A DNA stretch of 26,407 nt from CAIMMJ01 sp037131955 (GTDB lineage: Bacteria > Bacteroidota > Bacteroidia > UBA4408), in contig JBAXQC010000040.1 of the NCBI GenBank assembly GCA_037131955.1, forward strand, positions 1-26,407, in the 5' to 3' direction. Under the pieces are notes generated by a model. That model searched no databases. It saw only the letters and a program-made list of their open reading frames with translations, and was not told where the DNA came from. A program made the position numbers and the translations under genes. Every line of letters begins with the position of its first letter. Position 1 is the stretch's first letter. Positions 7,397 through 16,011 of the stretch are shown here, one piece after another.

Positions 7397-9112
7397 TTAA
7401 TCTAATTTAATTTTTGCAACTCTATAATATTGGTTTTTCCCTTGCCAATCCATAATTAAAGAAGTAATTCCAATCGGAGGAATTAAGCAAAATACCCACG
7501 GGTCATACAAGGCATTGTATTTGCTACAAACAATAAAATAAAACTCATTGTTGGTTTCTGACCAAGCAGATGTTTCAAGATATCCATAGTATGGAATTTT
7601 TTCGTTTTCGACCAATTTTCTATTACAATTCCCAAATTCATCTATTGAGGCAATGGCAATTCTCTCCAATCCTTCTACTTCCGAAACCTCTCTACTTTTC
7701 AAATTTGTTTTATAAGCTAAGTTTGTTTTATCGTAATTGTATTTAGAATCATTGAAAACAAATTTGAGCTGATTTCCAAATTTTTTGTAATAAAAAGAGG
7801 TAAAATCACTTCCATTTTTTATCTCTCGTTTATGTAAATTTGAAACCCAGTTTATTTTGTGGTTAGTTCCAATGTTACAAACTATTAAATTACCGTGTTG
7901 ATAATATGTGCGGGTATAAGAATATCCCTTTGAATTTGTTCCAGTTACCAAGTATGATCCAGACTCTTCAAATAATAAAGAGGTTGAACCATTATCCATT
8001 TTTTCAATACCAATTATTTTATATTTTGCTTCTGTGTTTTCAATAAGTATTAAACAAGAATTTATACCTTCTTCGAAATTATATTCGTAAAAGTTTGAAA
8101 TTTCTAAATTATTAGTATTTAAACTACACGTAAAAAACCCAGTCATTTTTCCAGAATTGTTATTTTCATCCAAATCAACTTTTGTTCCAGCGCAATTGAT
8201 TGAACCATTTTCTTCTATTTGTATCTTTATATTTTCTACACGTTTATCTTTTAAAACCATAGTTTTTTCTACGGGAGAATTTTCTGGCTTACTTAAATTT
8301 ATTGCAACTACTTTATAAATGTATCTTTCTTTAACTTCCTTATTTGTTTTTCCCTTTTTATTTACAATTTCAATTTCTTCTTTGTATAAATTTTTAACTA
8401 AGGTGTAAACCATGCCGTCATCACCAAAAATTGCAGACGCACCAAATTTAGAAATGGATAAATCATAAGTTCCAGAACCTAGTTCTTTCATATCTTTTGA
8501 ATCATAATAGGTAATAACAACTTCTCCTGGTTGATATTCCTTTTCTTTTTTATTTATTTTTTTGTGTGATGCTTGATTTAAAACATACACTAAAGATTTA
8601 CTTCTATTCAATCCAAAAGAAAAAGAACCATTTCTATAATCTGAATCAGAATATGCATCTTCGGAATCCTTACGCTTCCCAATTTTTACGGGTTTAGCAT
8701 TTGGACTACCATTTTTATCTGCCATTTGGTAGTAAAGTGAATAAGTTTTGTCCTTGTCTTCATAAACAAAAAAAAAGTAAATCTCATTAATTGCCGTACT
8801 AATTTTTTCTAAGTATTTAAATTTACTTCCATCCACAACAAACCCACTTGCATTCTTCTTTTTTTGCTTGATAAAACGGGGATTGCTTATTGGATTTAAG
8901 GATTCTCTATCAATATCAACATCAAAAAGCTCTTCATCTTTCCTTGCAGTATAAACCAATTTTTCACTATTAAATTTAAGGTCAATATTAACCTCAGCCT
9001 TATTTATTCTTGGCCCAACAACTAGTTTTTTAGTTGGATTATTTTTATCGGCAGAAAATACATAATTAGAAAATTGCAAAATGCAAAAGGCAAGGAGAAG
9101 TTTAAATTTCAT
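7397..9112 (-). CDS. Secreted protein of unknown function, beta-rich
   Basis: I do not recognise a named family. The frame extends to 9148, but the ATG at 9110-9112 gives a good signal peptide (MKFKLLLAFCILQF...VFSA), so a 571-aa product is preferred. The mature part is strand-rich, with repeated turns of the type LVYVLNQ, MVYTLVKN and EFYFIVCS, which suggests an irregular propeller or beta-solenoid; this is inference. It has several Lys/Glu-rich stretches, no catalytic motif and no T9SS tail. It is the only minus-strand gene inside the segment flanked by the EamA repeats and sits 44 bp downstream of the EamA stop, in the same direction. Confidence 0.68.
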   Translation of the reverse strand: MKFKLLLAFCILQFSNYVFSADKNNPTKKLVVGPRINKAEVNIDLKFNSEKLVYTARKDEELFDVDIDRESLNPISNPRFIKQKKKNASGFVVDGSKFKYLEKISTAINEIYFFFVYEDKDKTYSLYYQMADKNGSPNAKPVKIGKRKDSEDAYSDSDYRNGSFSFGLNRSKSLVYVLNQASHKKINKKEKEYQPGEVVITYYDSKDMKELGSGTYDLSISKFGASAIFGDDGMVYTLVKNLYKEEIEIVNKKGKTNKEVKERYIYKVVAINLSKPENSPVEKTMVLKDKRVENIKIQIEENGSINCAGTKVDLDENNNSGKMTGFFTCSLNTNNLEISNFYEYNFEEGINSCLILIENTEAKYKIIGIEKMDNGSTSLLFEESGSYLVTGTNSKGYSYTRTYYQHGNLIVCNIGTNHKINWVSNLHKREIKNGSDFTSFYYKKFGNQLKFVFNDSKYNYDKTNLAYKTNLKSREVSEVEGLERIAIASIDEFGNCNRKLVENEKIPYYGYLETSAWSETNNEFYFIVCSKYNALYDPWVFCLIPPIGITSLIMDWQGKNQYYRVAKIKLD

Positions 9113-9156
9113 AAATTTGTTTTTACAAATAAGAATATTATTTCTCAAAAAAAAAA

Positions 9157-9248
9157 TTATTTTCTATTCCTATTTTTTACCCAAGCATTGCCAAATAAGG
9201 TAAGCAAAATAACCAGTGTTCCAACGTAGAACGGAAGGTTCATTTTTT
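9157..9248. repeat. Right copy of 92-bp direct repeat (end of intact EamA gene)
   Basis: The counterpart of 3584-3675. It forms the last codons and stop of the intact transporter, so this copy is the functional, presumably original, one. Confidence 0.85.
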
Positions 9249-10050
9249 CTTGTTCACCAAAAATTAGGTAGGCCAAAATAATGGTATAAACCGGCTCTAA
9301 ATTAATTGCCAACAATACACTAAATGAGGGAATGTGTTTTAATACATAAGCACTGGCAACAAAAGGAATTGCTGTGCACAACAACGAAAGAATGAACAAA
9401 TACCACCAATCGCTTGCACTTGCGCCAATGAGCTGTGCAAAATTTGCAGGGAAGAAAAACAAAAGAATACTCAGCAAAATTACACCACCCAATAACTCGT
9501 ACACAGAGAAAACAATTGCGTCAAAGTTTTTGCTAATTCTTCCATTTACTGTGGTAAAAGCTGCCGAAAAAAATGCAGAAATAACTCCGAATATCATTCC
9601 TAATTCATAGCCGGGTTGGTAATTAAAAATATAAGCAATTGCCAACATTACTATCAAAGATATTCCTAACTCGTAAAATTTGGGTTTTGTTTTGTCTATA
9701 ATTGAGGTTAAGATTGAATTGAAAAAAGTAGATGTACTTAAACATATCACTGCAATAGAAACCGCAGATATTTTAATGGTTTGGTAAAAAAATATCCAAT
9801 GCAACGCAATTAAAAAACCAGTTGAAAATAGTTGTACCATTTCTTTTTTTTGCAACAAAAAATTCTTTTTTACAATAACGCCAAAAAGCCATAACATTGC
9901 TACGGTAGCAATCATTCGCACCCAAATCATTGGCAAAACAGGCATTGCAATAAGTTTGCCTAATATTCCTGTCCAACCCCAAATAAAAACCACCACGTGA
10001 AGAATAAAAAAGTTCTTTTTATCTTCTTCTGAAAGAGTTGTTAAAGCCAT
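9157..10050 (-). CDS. EamA/DMT-family membrane transporter
   Basis: A 297-aa integral membrane protein with about ten hydrophobic helices in two repeats of the EamA (drug/metabolite transporter) fold. Typical features are the first-helix FIWGWTGILGKL, a WVRMIATVAML helix 2, and in the second half EPVYTIILAYLIFGE, a DMT hallmark. A basic cytosolic tail (KNRNRK) ends it. The substrate cannot be deduced; relatives export amino acids or other small metabolites. It lies 7 bp after the VIT-type transporter gene and is probably co-transcribed with it. A decayed copy of its 3' end lies at 3584. Confidence 0.88.
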   Translation of the reverse strand: MALTTLSEEDKKNFFILHVVVFIWGWTGILGKLIAMPVLPMIWVRMIATVAMLWLFGVIVKKNFLLQKKEMVQLFSTGFLIALHWIFFYQTIKISAVSIAVICLSTSTFFNSILTSIIDKTKPKFYELGISLIVMLAIAYIFNYQPGYELGMIFGVISAFFSAAFTTVNGRISKNFDAIVFSVYELLGGVILLSILLFFFPANFAQLIGASASDWWYLFILSLLCTAIPFVASAYVLKHIPSFSVLLAINLEPVYTIILAYLIFGEQEKMNLPFYVGTLVILLTLFGNAWVKNRNRK

Positions 10051-10057
10051 TAAAAAT

Positions 10058-10765
10058 TTAAGAAATTAATTTTGCCAACAGAAAAGCTGCTGTTGCTGCT
10101 AAAAACCCAATAAAGGTAACTTGCAGTGCTCCTTTTAGCGGGGGCTGACCGGTGAACTTGCTTTTAAAATATCCAAACACAAACAAGCAAACAACAGTTA
10201 TAACAGAAGAATAAATTAAACCTTGTGATGGAATATCAGAAAAAAAATATCCCAGCAAAGGAATAAAGCCACCTATAACATAAGCCACTCCAATGTTTAA
10301 GGCACTTTTAGTAGCTCTTTTTTCGTCGGGTTTTTCTAAGCCCAATTCAAACCTCATCATAAATTCTACCCAATTTTTTTCGTTTTTGGCCAATTCATCT
10401 GCTACAGAATCTTGCAACTCTTTTGATAGTCCGTAATTGGCAAATACATCTCTTACCTCTTGTTTTTCGGCTTCGTGTTTTGTTTTTATTTCTAAATACT
10501 CTCTGCTTAATTCAGAATTATAATGTTCAATTTCAGTTTTTCCTGCAAGGTAGCCGCCCAAACCCATTGCAATAGAACCGGCACAAATCTCAGCCAAGCC
10601 TCCGGTAATAATTAATGCATTGCTGGTGAGCACACCGCTTAAACCTGCTGCCAATGCAAAAGGAACTGTTAGTCCATCGCTCATACCAATTACTACATCT
10701 CTAATTAATTCTGACTGGCCAAAATGGTCTTCGTTATGTGAATGTTGGTGTGTAGAATGATTCAT
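10058..10765 (-). CDS. VIT1/CCC1-family iron/manganese transporter
   Basis: A 235-aa protein of the VIT1/CCC1 family, which moves Fe2+ or Mn2+ out of the cytosol. After a His-rich N-terminus (MNHSTHQHSHNEDH) comes the first-helix signature RDVVIGMSDGLTVPFALAAGL, then GGLAEICAGSIAMGLGGYLA. A central cytosolic metal-binding helix region rich in Glu follows (about 78-150, with EYLEIKTKHEAEKQE and the E-rich MMRFELGLE). Three more helices complete it. The frame reaches 10783, but a TAnnTTTG -7 box lies at 10781-10788, so translation from the ATG at 10763-10765 is more likely. EamA follows 7 bp downstream. Confidence 0.9.
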   Translation of the reverse strand: MNHSTHQHSHNEDHFGQSELIRDVVIGMSDGLTVPFALAAGLSGVLTSNALIITGGLAEICAGSIAMGLGGYLAGKTEIEHYNSELSREYLEIKTKHEAEKQEVRDVFANYGLSKELQDSVADELAKNEKNWVEFMMRFELGLEKPDEKRATKSALNIGVAYVIGGFIPLLGYFFSDIPSQGLIYSSVITVVCLFVFGYFKSKFTGQPPLKGALQVTFIGFLAATAAFLLAKLIS

Positions 10766-10780
10766 GAGTGTATTGAATTT

Positions 10781-10788
10781 CAAAAATA
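10781..10788 (-). promoter_or_regulatory. -7 box of the VIT transporter promoter
   Basis: Reads TATTTTTG on the minus strand, matching the Bacteroidota TAnnTTTG consensus and placed about 16 nt before the preferred ATG. No good -33 box was found. Confidence 0.45.
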
Positions 10789-10815
10789 AGAATAGAAAAT
10801 GTAAATTTTATGAAT

Positions 10816-10823
10816 TATTTTTG
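10816..10823 (+). promoter_or_regulatory. -7 box upstream of the 53-aa small gene
   Basis: TATTTTTG matches TAnnTTTG and lies 24 nt before the ATG at 10848. It is divergent from the VIT promoter 28 bp away. It supports the reality of the small gene; the -33 box is not evident. Confidence 0.45.
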
Positions 10824-10847
10824 CACTACATGTAAATTAATTGAAAT

Positions 10848-11009
10848 ATGGTAGTAGTAATAAAAAGAGGCTCAACCAAAAAGGAAATTGAATTGATAAT
10901 TTCTAGACATAAAAAAAGAATATACTTCAATTCCAAAAAGCACTCTGGTGTTATTAGCTTGAAAGAAAATCCTTTAGATATTCAAAAATCCTTGCGATAT
11001 GGTTGGTAA
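10848..11009 (+). CDS. Small antitoxin-like protein, 53 aa
   Basis: ATG to TAA encodes 53 residues, starting MVVVIKRGSTKKEIELII and ending DIQKSLRYGW. The layout is a short hydrophobic strand, a KKEIE helix, a basic segment, a SGVISLKENPLDIQK core and a terminal Trp. I recall short Bacteroidota proteins with a 'CGVIKLKEDPLxIQKxLRDEW' ending encoded just before PIN-domain (VapC-like) toxins; this is memory, not a search. If right, it is an antitoxin-like gene without a toxin, because the next gene is aroC, 60 bp downstream. It has its own -7 box. A relic or a solitary regulator are both possible. Confidence 0.6.
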   Translation: MVVVIKRGSTKKEIELIISRHKKRIYFNSKKHSGVISLKENPLDIQKSLRYGW

Positions 11010-11069
11010 TAGCTGTTTAGGTTATGCCTTCTGATTAATTCAAATTACACATCCAAACTTAAACATAAA

Positions 11070-12164
11070 ATGCCCTCAAACAGTTTTGGAACTTTATTTA
11101 TGCTGAGCACCTTTGGTGAATCTCACGGAACTGCTATTGGCGGTATTATTGATGGTTGTCCGGCCGGATTAAATATAGATTTTACGTTTATTCAAAACGA
11201 ATTAGACAAAAGAAAACCCGGACAATCTAAAATTACCACCCAAAGAAAAGAAAGCGATAGCGTGGAATTTTTATCCGGAATATTAAATGGTGTTTCAACC
11301 GGAACTCCCATTGGATTTATTATTAAAAACGAAAATCAAAAAGAATCAGATTATTCTCATCTTGAAGAAACTTTTAGACCTGGACATGCTGATTTTACTT
11401 ACTTGCAGAAATACGGACTAAAACATACTGCGGGTGGAGGAAGAGCTTCGGCACGTGAAACAGCCTGCAGAGTGGTGGCTGGTGCACTAGCAAAACTTTT
11501 TTTGAAACATTATAAAATAACTGTTTCTGCATTCGTGCACTCTGTAAAAAACATTGAAGCAGACAAGAATTGGATGGAGAAAAAAAATTCATTAATTGAG
11601 AGTAACAAAGAAAAAAATTTAGTTCGATGTCCGGATGCAAAAGCGGCAAAAAAAATGCAAGAATTAATTGAACAAACAAAAAAAAATGGGAACACAGTTG
11701 GAGGAGTTATTTCTTGCAAAATAGAAAACGTTCCTGCTGGAATTGGCGAACCTGTTTTTGATAAATTACAAGCAGAACTTGCCAAAGCAATGCTTTCTAT
11801 AAATGCCGCCAAAGGTTTTGAGTACGGCTTAGGTTTTGACTCAACAAAAATTTATGGAAGTGAAATGAATGATATTTTTACATCAGATAAAAATAAAAGC
11901 ATAAAAACACTCTCTAATAATTCGGGCGGAATTTTAGGTGGAATTAGTAACGGAATGCCTGTAACGTTTAACGTAGCATTTAAACCTGTTTCTACCATCA
12001 TGCAAGATCAAAACAGTGTAGATAAAAACGGAAAACAAATTGTACTTAAAGGTAAAGGTCGCCACGACCCTTGTGTATTGCCAAGAGCAGTTCCTATTGT
12101 AGAAGCTATGGCAGCTATAGTTGTGGCAGATTTACTCTTAAGAAACAGAAGTTCTAAATTGTAA
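11070..12164 (+). CDS. aroC: Chorismate synthase
   Basis: Converts 5-enolpyruvylshikimate 3-phosphate to chorismate using reduced FMN, the last shared step of aromatic amino acid and folate/quinone precursor synthesis. At 364 aa it has family length. The signature blocks are STFGESHG near the N-terminus (His about 19), RPGHADFTYLQKYG, GGGRASARET (about 116-125) and, near the end, GRHDPCVLPRAVPIVEAMAA. It lies 60 bp after the small antitoxin-like gene. Its stop is only 2 bp from the stop of the convergent T9SS protein gene. Confidence 0.97.
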   Translation: MPSNSFGTLFMLSTFGESHGTAIGGIIDGCPAGLNIDFTFIQNELDKRKPGQSKITTQRKESDSVEFLSGILNGVSTGTPIGFIIKNENQKESDYSHLEETFRPGHADFTYLQKYGLKHTAGGGRASARETACRVVAGALAKLFLKHYKITVSAFVHSVKNIEADKNWMEKKNSLIESNKEKNLVRCPDAKAAKKMQELIEQTKKNGNTVGGVISCKIENVPAGIGEPVFDKLQAELAKAMLSINAAKGFEYGLGFDSTKIYGSEMNDIFTSDKNKSIKTLSNNSGGILGGISNGMPVTFNVAFKPVSTIMQDQNSVDKNGKQIVLKGKGRHDPCVLPRAVPIVEAMAAIVVADLLLRNRSSKL

Positions 12165-12166
12165 AC

Positions 12167-13411
12167 TTATTCTATTTTAGTAAATCTTGAGTTTACTTTT
12201 TTACCTTGGTTGCTGAACACCACCCAATAGTTTCCTTTAGAATAAGTTGAAACGTCTATAATTTTATTTCTTACAGAATTTAAAACAAAGCTGTTTACTT
12301 CTTTTCCTGTATTATCAAAAACTTTTGCTAGAGTAATTGAATTAGAACCGGCTAAAGCAAATGGATTTTCTAACGTAATTTGGGATGACGCAGGATTTGG
12401 AAAAATCAAGTTTGGATTAAAATTATCTTTTACTTTTCTAAGATTTAATGTGCTATCTGAAACACTCACTACAAAACCCAAACCGCCAGAACCTGTAACA
12501 TATCCTCTGGGCGATTTTACGCGGGCTGCGTTTAGCGAATTACCTGTTCCGGCTGTATACAATTCAAACAATTCGCCATAATTAGTAGATACTGCAATAT
12601 TTCCTGAATCTCCTACTGCCAAAACCAAGCTATCGCCAAAGTCTATACCGTTCCACTGAACACCAAAGTTATCTGCCTTTAAATTCCAAGAGTTTCCACC
12701 ATCTGTAGTTTTAAAAATTTTACCCAATTGCGTAAGAAAAAAACCATAACCCAAGGCATCAATTTTTAGGTTAACAATAGATTCACCTCCTACCAAATAA
12801 GAAGTTGCCATGGTGTTGGATGTTACGTTGTAATTGTATACTCCTCCGTTATTGGTGGTTACCATTAATTGACTATTCATAAATTTCACTTGAGTAATGT
12901 CAACATTACTCATGGTATCAACACTATAATCTTGAGCTGTAAAATTATCAGAGCCATCATTAGACAATACATACAATAAACCTTGTTTTCCGCTTATTGC
13001 GATTGTGTTTCCTAAAATATCTGCCGACATAAATTGGGCATGTGATGAGCTGTCCATAATTGTTGTCCATGTATCACCAGAATTTATTGAATAAAAAGCT
13101 TTCCCATTTTTACTTATTGCCAACCATTTACTCTGCACAGCAACAACGTCAATATATTCTGTAAGTGTATCGCCTGTAGGGTTTGATTCAGCAAAACTTA
13201 AACCACCGTTTGATGTTACTAGGCATCCTCCATTTTGCATTAAAAAACATCCTTTAATGGAATTAACAAAATCTGCTTTTAAAATATTTCTGGATGTTCC
13301 GGTATTTAAATCGTACCTGTATAGAATATCTGTAACTGGATTGTTGTTTACTTGAGAGTTAGCAAAATTTCCTATTAGAATAGAAACAAAAAGTGTAAAA
13401 ATTTTTTTCAT
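12167..13411 (-). CDS. Secreted T9SS type A cargo protein with BNR/YCF48-like repeats
   Basis: A 414-aa exported protein from the ATG at 13409-13411 (MKKIFTLFVSIL...ANS signal peptide). The longer start at 13429 would fall on the -7 box, so it is less likely. Repeats of the photosystem-assembly Ycf48/BNR kind are visible as FYSINSGDTWTTIMD and IFKTTDGGNSWNLKADN, which implies a beta-propeller of about residues 25-325. The last 80 residues are a type A sorting domain: NLIFPNPASSQITLENP, then a KVFDNTGKEV strand and a YSKGNYWVVF...K ending. It should be secreted through the type IX system and fixed to or released from the cell surface. Function unknown. Confidence 0.85.
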   Translation of the reverse strand: MKKIFTLFVSILIGNFANSQVNNNPVTDILYRYDLNTGTSRNILKADFVNSIKGCFLMQNGGCLVTSNGGLSFAESNPTGDTLTEYIDVVAVQSKWLAISKNGKAFYSINSGDTWTTIMDSSSHAQFMSADILGNTIAISGKQGLLYVLSNDGSDNFTAQDYSVDTMSNVDITQVKFMNSQLMVTTNNGGVYNYNVTSNTMATSYLVGGESIVNLKIDALGYGFFLTQLGKIFKTTDGGNSWNLKADNFGVQWNGIDFGDSLVLAVGDSGNIAVSTNYGELFELYTAGTGNSLNAARVKSPRGYVTGSGGLGFVVSVSDSTLNLRKVKDNFNPNLIFPNPASSQITLENPFALAGSNSITLAKVFDNTGKEVNSFVLNSVRNKIIDVSTYSKGNYWVVFSNQGKKVNSRFTKIE

Positions 13412-13426
13412 GTTCTTAATTTTAAA

Positions 13427-13434
13427 CAAACTTA
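13427..13434 (-). promoter_or_regulatory. -7 box of the T9SS type A gene
   Basis: Reads TAAGTTTG on the minus strand, 15 nt before the preferred ATG, a match to TAnnTTTG. No -33 box is evident. Confidence 0.45.
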
Positions 13435-13508
13435 CTATTTGTATCGTAATTTATGAATTATGTTGTAAATATTCGATTAAAAAACTATTTTCTCCGATAA
13501 TTTATATA

Positions 13509-14432
13509 CTATTCTAAACTTTTTAATGTTTCTAAAACAGCTTGCTTATTGGATATAGGTGTATATTTAAAATGGTTATTAAACTTAGTTGAATCAAAGA
13601 AATAATCTCTGTCGTATTGATACCTCATCTCATATACCTCTCCAAGAACGGGAATAAACCATCCTAAAATTTTCAATCCAAACGACGGCAAAACTGAAAT
13701 CTTAGTACTAGCCTTTAATTCGGTGGCAAATAAATTTACCCAATCTTGTCCCGTAATTTTATCCTGACAAACTGGTAAATTCCATATTTGGTTGTAGCAC
13801 AAATTATCATTGCCAAGCATAGCAGTTCCTTTTGCCAACTCAGGTGCATAACCAGTGGAATGAATTAAATTTGCATTACACAACCACTGTGCTTTTTTAC
13901 CTTTTTTTAGATTGTCGTAAACCATAATCATCAGCATACTGGTTTCTTTTATTGGTCCAAAAAAGTCTGGAGCTCTTGCAATTATTGCACTAAGTTTTCC
14001 AGAGTTAATGGCATCTAAAATTATTTTATCTACTTCTGCCCTCACCTCTCCCTTTTTGCTGCAAGGCGAAACGGGTGATGTTTCGGAAATGTGTTTTACG
14101 TTATCTCCACCAATTGCATAAATGTTATCAAAGAATACTAACTTACAGTTGTGTTTGATACATGCATCTACCACATTTTTAATGAGCAAAGGCCATTTTT
14201 CTTGCCATAATTTAGTATTGTATAACAGTCCAACTACTAGATAACATATTGTGCTGCCTTCAATAGCTTTATCTACATCCGAAGCTAACAGTAAGTCGGC
14301 TTTAACAAGCTCATCGGTATCATTTACTTTTTTTGGATTACGAGCAACTAATCTAATAGAAGAGGTATAGTATTTTAAACTTTTTGCCAATTCCGTTCCT
14401 ATTGCACCGCCTGCTCCTAGTATTGTTTGCAT
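13509..14432 (-). CDS. NAD-dependent epimerase/dehydratase-like (atypical SDR) protein
   Basis: A 307-aa protein with an N-terminal Rossmann dinucleotide-binding motif GAGGAIG (6-12) and extended-SDR features: LVARNPK after the second strand, a VKADLLLASDVDKAIEG loop, VFFDNIYAIGG and RAPDFFGP. The canonical catalytic YxxxK is not clear; after YAIGG there is no Lys at the expected spacing. It may therefore be an atypical or non-catalytic SDR. The substrate cannot be named. It is the last gene of a four-gene minus-strand run, 9 bp after engB. Confidence 0.8.
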   Translation of the reverse strand: MQTILGAGGAIGTELAKSLKYYTSSIRLVARNPKKVNDTDELVKADLLLASDVDKAIEGSTICYLVVGLLYNTKLWQEKWPLLIKNVVDACIKHNCKLVFFDNIYAIGGDNVKHISETSPVSPCSKKGEVRAEVDKIILDAINSGKLSAIIARAPDFFGPIKETSMLMIMVYDNLKKGKKAQWLCNANLIHSTGYAPELAKGTAMLGNDNLCYNQIWNLPVCQDKITGQDWVNLFATELKASTKISVLPSFGLKILGWFIPVLGEVYEMRYQYDRDYFFDSTKFNNHFKYTPISNKQAVLETLKSLE

Positions 14433-14441
14433 GTTATAGAT

Positions 14442-15053
14442 TTATGATGGAATAATTTGATTGTTTGTTTCAATAAAGTTTAATATTTCTTCTAAACCTG
14501 ATTTCTCTTCTGCAGAAGTAACAAAACTTTCAGGAATTTCTTCCCAGTCTTTTTGCAAATATTCTCTATAAACTTTTACATGTTGGTTTACTTTATTTTT
14601 GGTAAGCTTGTCTGATTTAGTAAACACAATTACAAACGACAAGGCATTTTCTCCTAGCCATTCTAAAAATTCTAAATCTATTTTTTGTGGCTCGTGCCTA
14701 ATGTCTATCAATACAAAAACACACAACAAATTTTTTCTATTCAGCAAATAATCGTTGATGAGTTTTTCCCACTTTACCAAATTACTTTTAGAAGTTTTGG
14801 CATATCCGTAACCAGGTAAATCTACCAAATGCCAAGGATTGAATTCTTTGTTTACCAAAAAATGATTAATCAACTGAGTTTTTCCGGGAGTGGAAGAAGT
14901 TTTTGCCATTCCCTTTTTATTAACGAGTGAATTTATAAGCGATGATTTGCCAACATTGGAACGTCCAATAAAAGCATACTCAGGAATCATTTCATCAGGG
15001 CATTTTAAATAACTGGTATTACTGCAAATAAATTCGGCGTTGTGAATTATCAT
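14442..15053 (-). CDS. engB: Ribosome biogenesis GTPase EngB/YsxC/YihA
   Basis: An essential GTPase that helps assemble the large ribosomal subunit. At 203 aa it has family length. Motifs are G1 GRSNVGKSS (30-38), the switch region TSSTPGKT (53-60), G3 DLPGYGYA (78-85), G4 TKSD (145-148) and a G5-like TSAEEKSG near 180. It is spaced 8 bp from the upstream acyltransferase gene and 9 bp from the downstream SDR gene, so it probably shares their transcript. Seen in sequence: motifs and spacing. The ribosome role is family knowledge. Confidence 0.96.
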   Translation of the reverse strand: MIIHNAEFICSNTSYLKCPDEMIPEYAFIGRSNVGKSSLINSLVNKKGMAKTSSTPGKTQLINHFLVNKEFNPWHLVDLPGYGYAKTSKSNLVKWEKLINDYLLNRKNLLCVFVLIDIRHEPQKIDLEFLEWLGENALSFVIVFTKSDKLTKNKVNQHVKVYREYLQKDWEEIPESFVTSAEEKSGLEEILNFIETNNQIIPS

Positions 15054-15061
15054 GTTAGAAT

Positions 15062-15994
15062 TTATTTGATGTAAGTATTGATGTGTCTTTCTTTTTTCTC
15101 GGGATAAATATCGTCAATCGTAATCATAATTCCAGTTTCTTCTACGTCGCCAAAATGAGGATTTGCGGCAGTTCCAAAAGTTTTCATGGTGGGAGAAAGA
15201 TTCATGTAAATATTTACCAAAGGTGGAATATTTTCGCCAAAACCCCTAACCAATGTATTTAATTTTTTAAATGCTTCTTTAAAATCCATGTCATCAAATA
15301 GATGCTCCAAATCCTTTGCAGCTGTTGTAAATGGTAAGCTATGGTATGGCTTGAGTAAACCTTCGTTATCGGGAAAAAACTTATGCAAGAAAAATAAAAT
15401 CATGTCTCTTGCAGTTTTGTTGTAACTGGTATACATGGTTACCTTTCCAAAAAAATATTTTATGTTTGGATTGTCCACTGTTATTGCACCCAATCCATCC
15501 CAAATATTATCTAATGCAAAAACACCTTTTCTTGGATTGATGTTGGGTTGAAAATTGGGTTGCACCCAAGAACGGCCCAATTCAATTGTTATTGGCAAAT
15601 AGTTCTTTATAAATTTATCAGAAAATTGAAAATAATTTGCAGTAGATAATTTTGGTTTTTCACTGTTTTCTAAAATTGTTTTTGAACAATCTATGAATCG
15701 GTATCCACCAATAATTTCTTTGTCTTCGGGAGAATAAACTATTAATTGTTCGTAGCAAATTTCATCCGTATCAAAATCGTCAATATCGCATGACTTGCCT
15801 GTGCCTCCGCCCGAAGATCGAAACGTAAGTTCACGCAAACGGCCAATCTCCAACATTACATTGGGCGAGTTGTGTTGATTAATGATAAAAATTTTATTGT
15901 TGCCTTTGTTGGTATTTCTTACAAAACGGTGTTCATTTAGTTCGCTTTCGAGCAAAGCTCTATCCACTGGCGGTATAAGTGTTTCTTGGTTCAA
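15062..15994 (-). CDS. GNAT-type N-acyltransferase, GlsB/OlsB-like
   Basis: A 310-aa protein with the acyl-ACP-dependent GNAT fold used for amino-acid lipids. Seen in order are MLEIGRLRELTFR (about 47-59), a GGGTG loop, EQLIVYSPEDKEIIGGYRF (the 'EDxxIVGTYR' region of OlsB), and ELGRSWVQP (138-146, counterpart of the ELGRS block of the family). In Bacteroides the homologous pair GlsB/GlsA makes glycine lipids, and in proteobacteria OlsB/OlsA makes ornithine lipids. The next gene upstream, 17 bp away, is the PlsC-like partner, which strengthens the call. Which amino acid is used is not visible. Confidence 0.8.
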   Translation of the reverse strand: MNQETLIPPVDRALLESELNEHRFVRNTNKGNNKIFIINQHNSPNVMLEIGRLRELTFRSSGGGTGKSCDIDDFDTDEICYEQLIVYSPEDKEIIGGYRFIDCSKTILENSEKPKLSTANYFQFSDKFIKNYLPITIELGRSWVQPNFQPNINPRKGVFALDNIWDGLGAITVDNPNIKYFFGKVTMYTSYNKTARDMILFFLHKFFPDNEGLLKPYHSLPFTTAAKDLEHLFDDMDFKEAFKKLNTLVRGFGENIPPLVNIYMNLSPTMKTFGTAANPHFGDVEETGIMITIDDIYPEKKERHINTYIK

Positions 15995-16011
15995 TTTTTC
16001 AATACTTTAAG

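Noticed and set aside
9374..9610. Plus-strand frame opposite the EamA gene
   Set aside because: It is antisense to a clear ten-helix transporter, has no promoter and shows no protein pattern.
12165..12166. Terminator between aroC and the convergent T9SS gene
   Set aside because: Only 2 bp separate the stops and no hairpin with a T run was seen across the junction.
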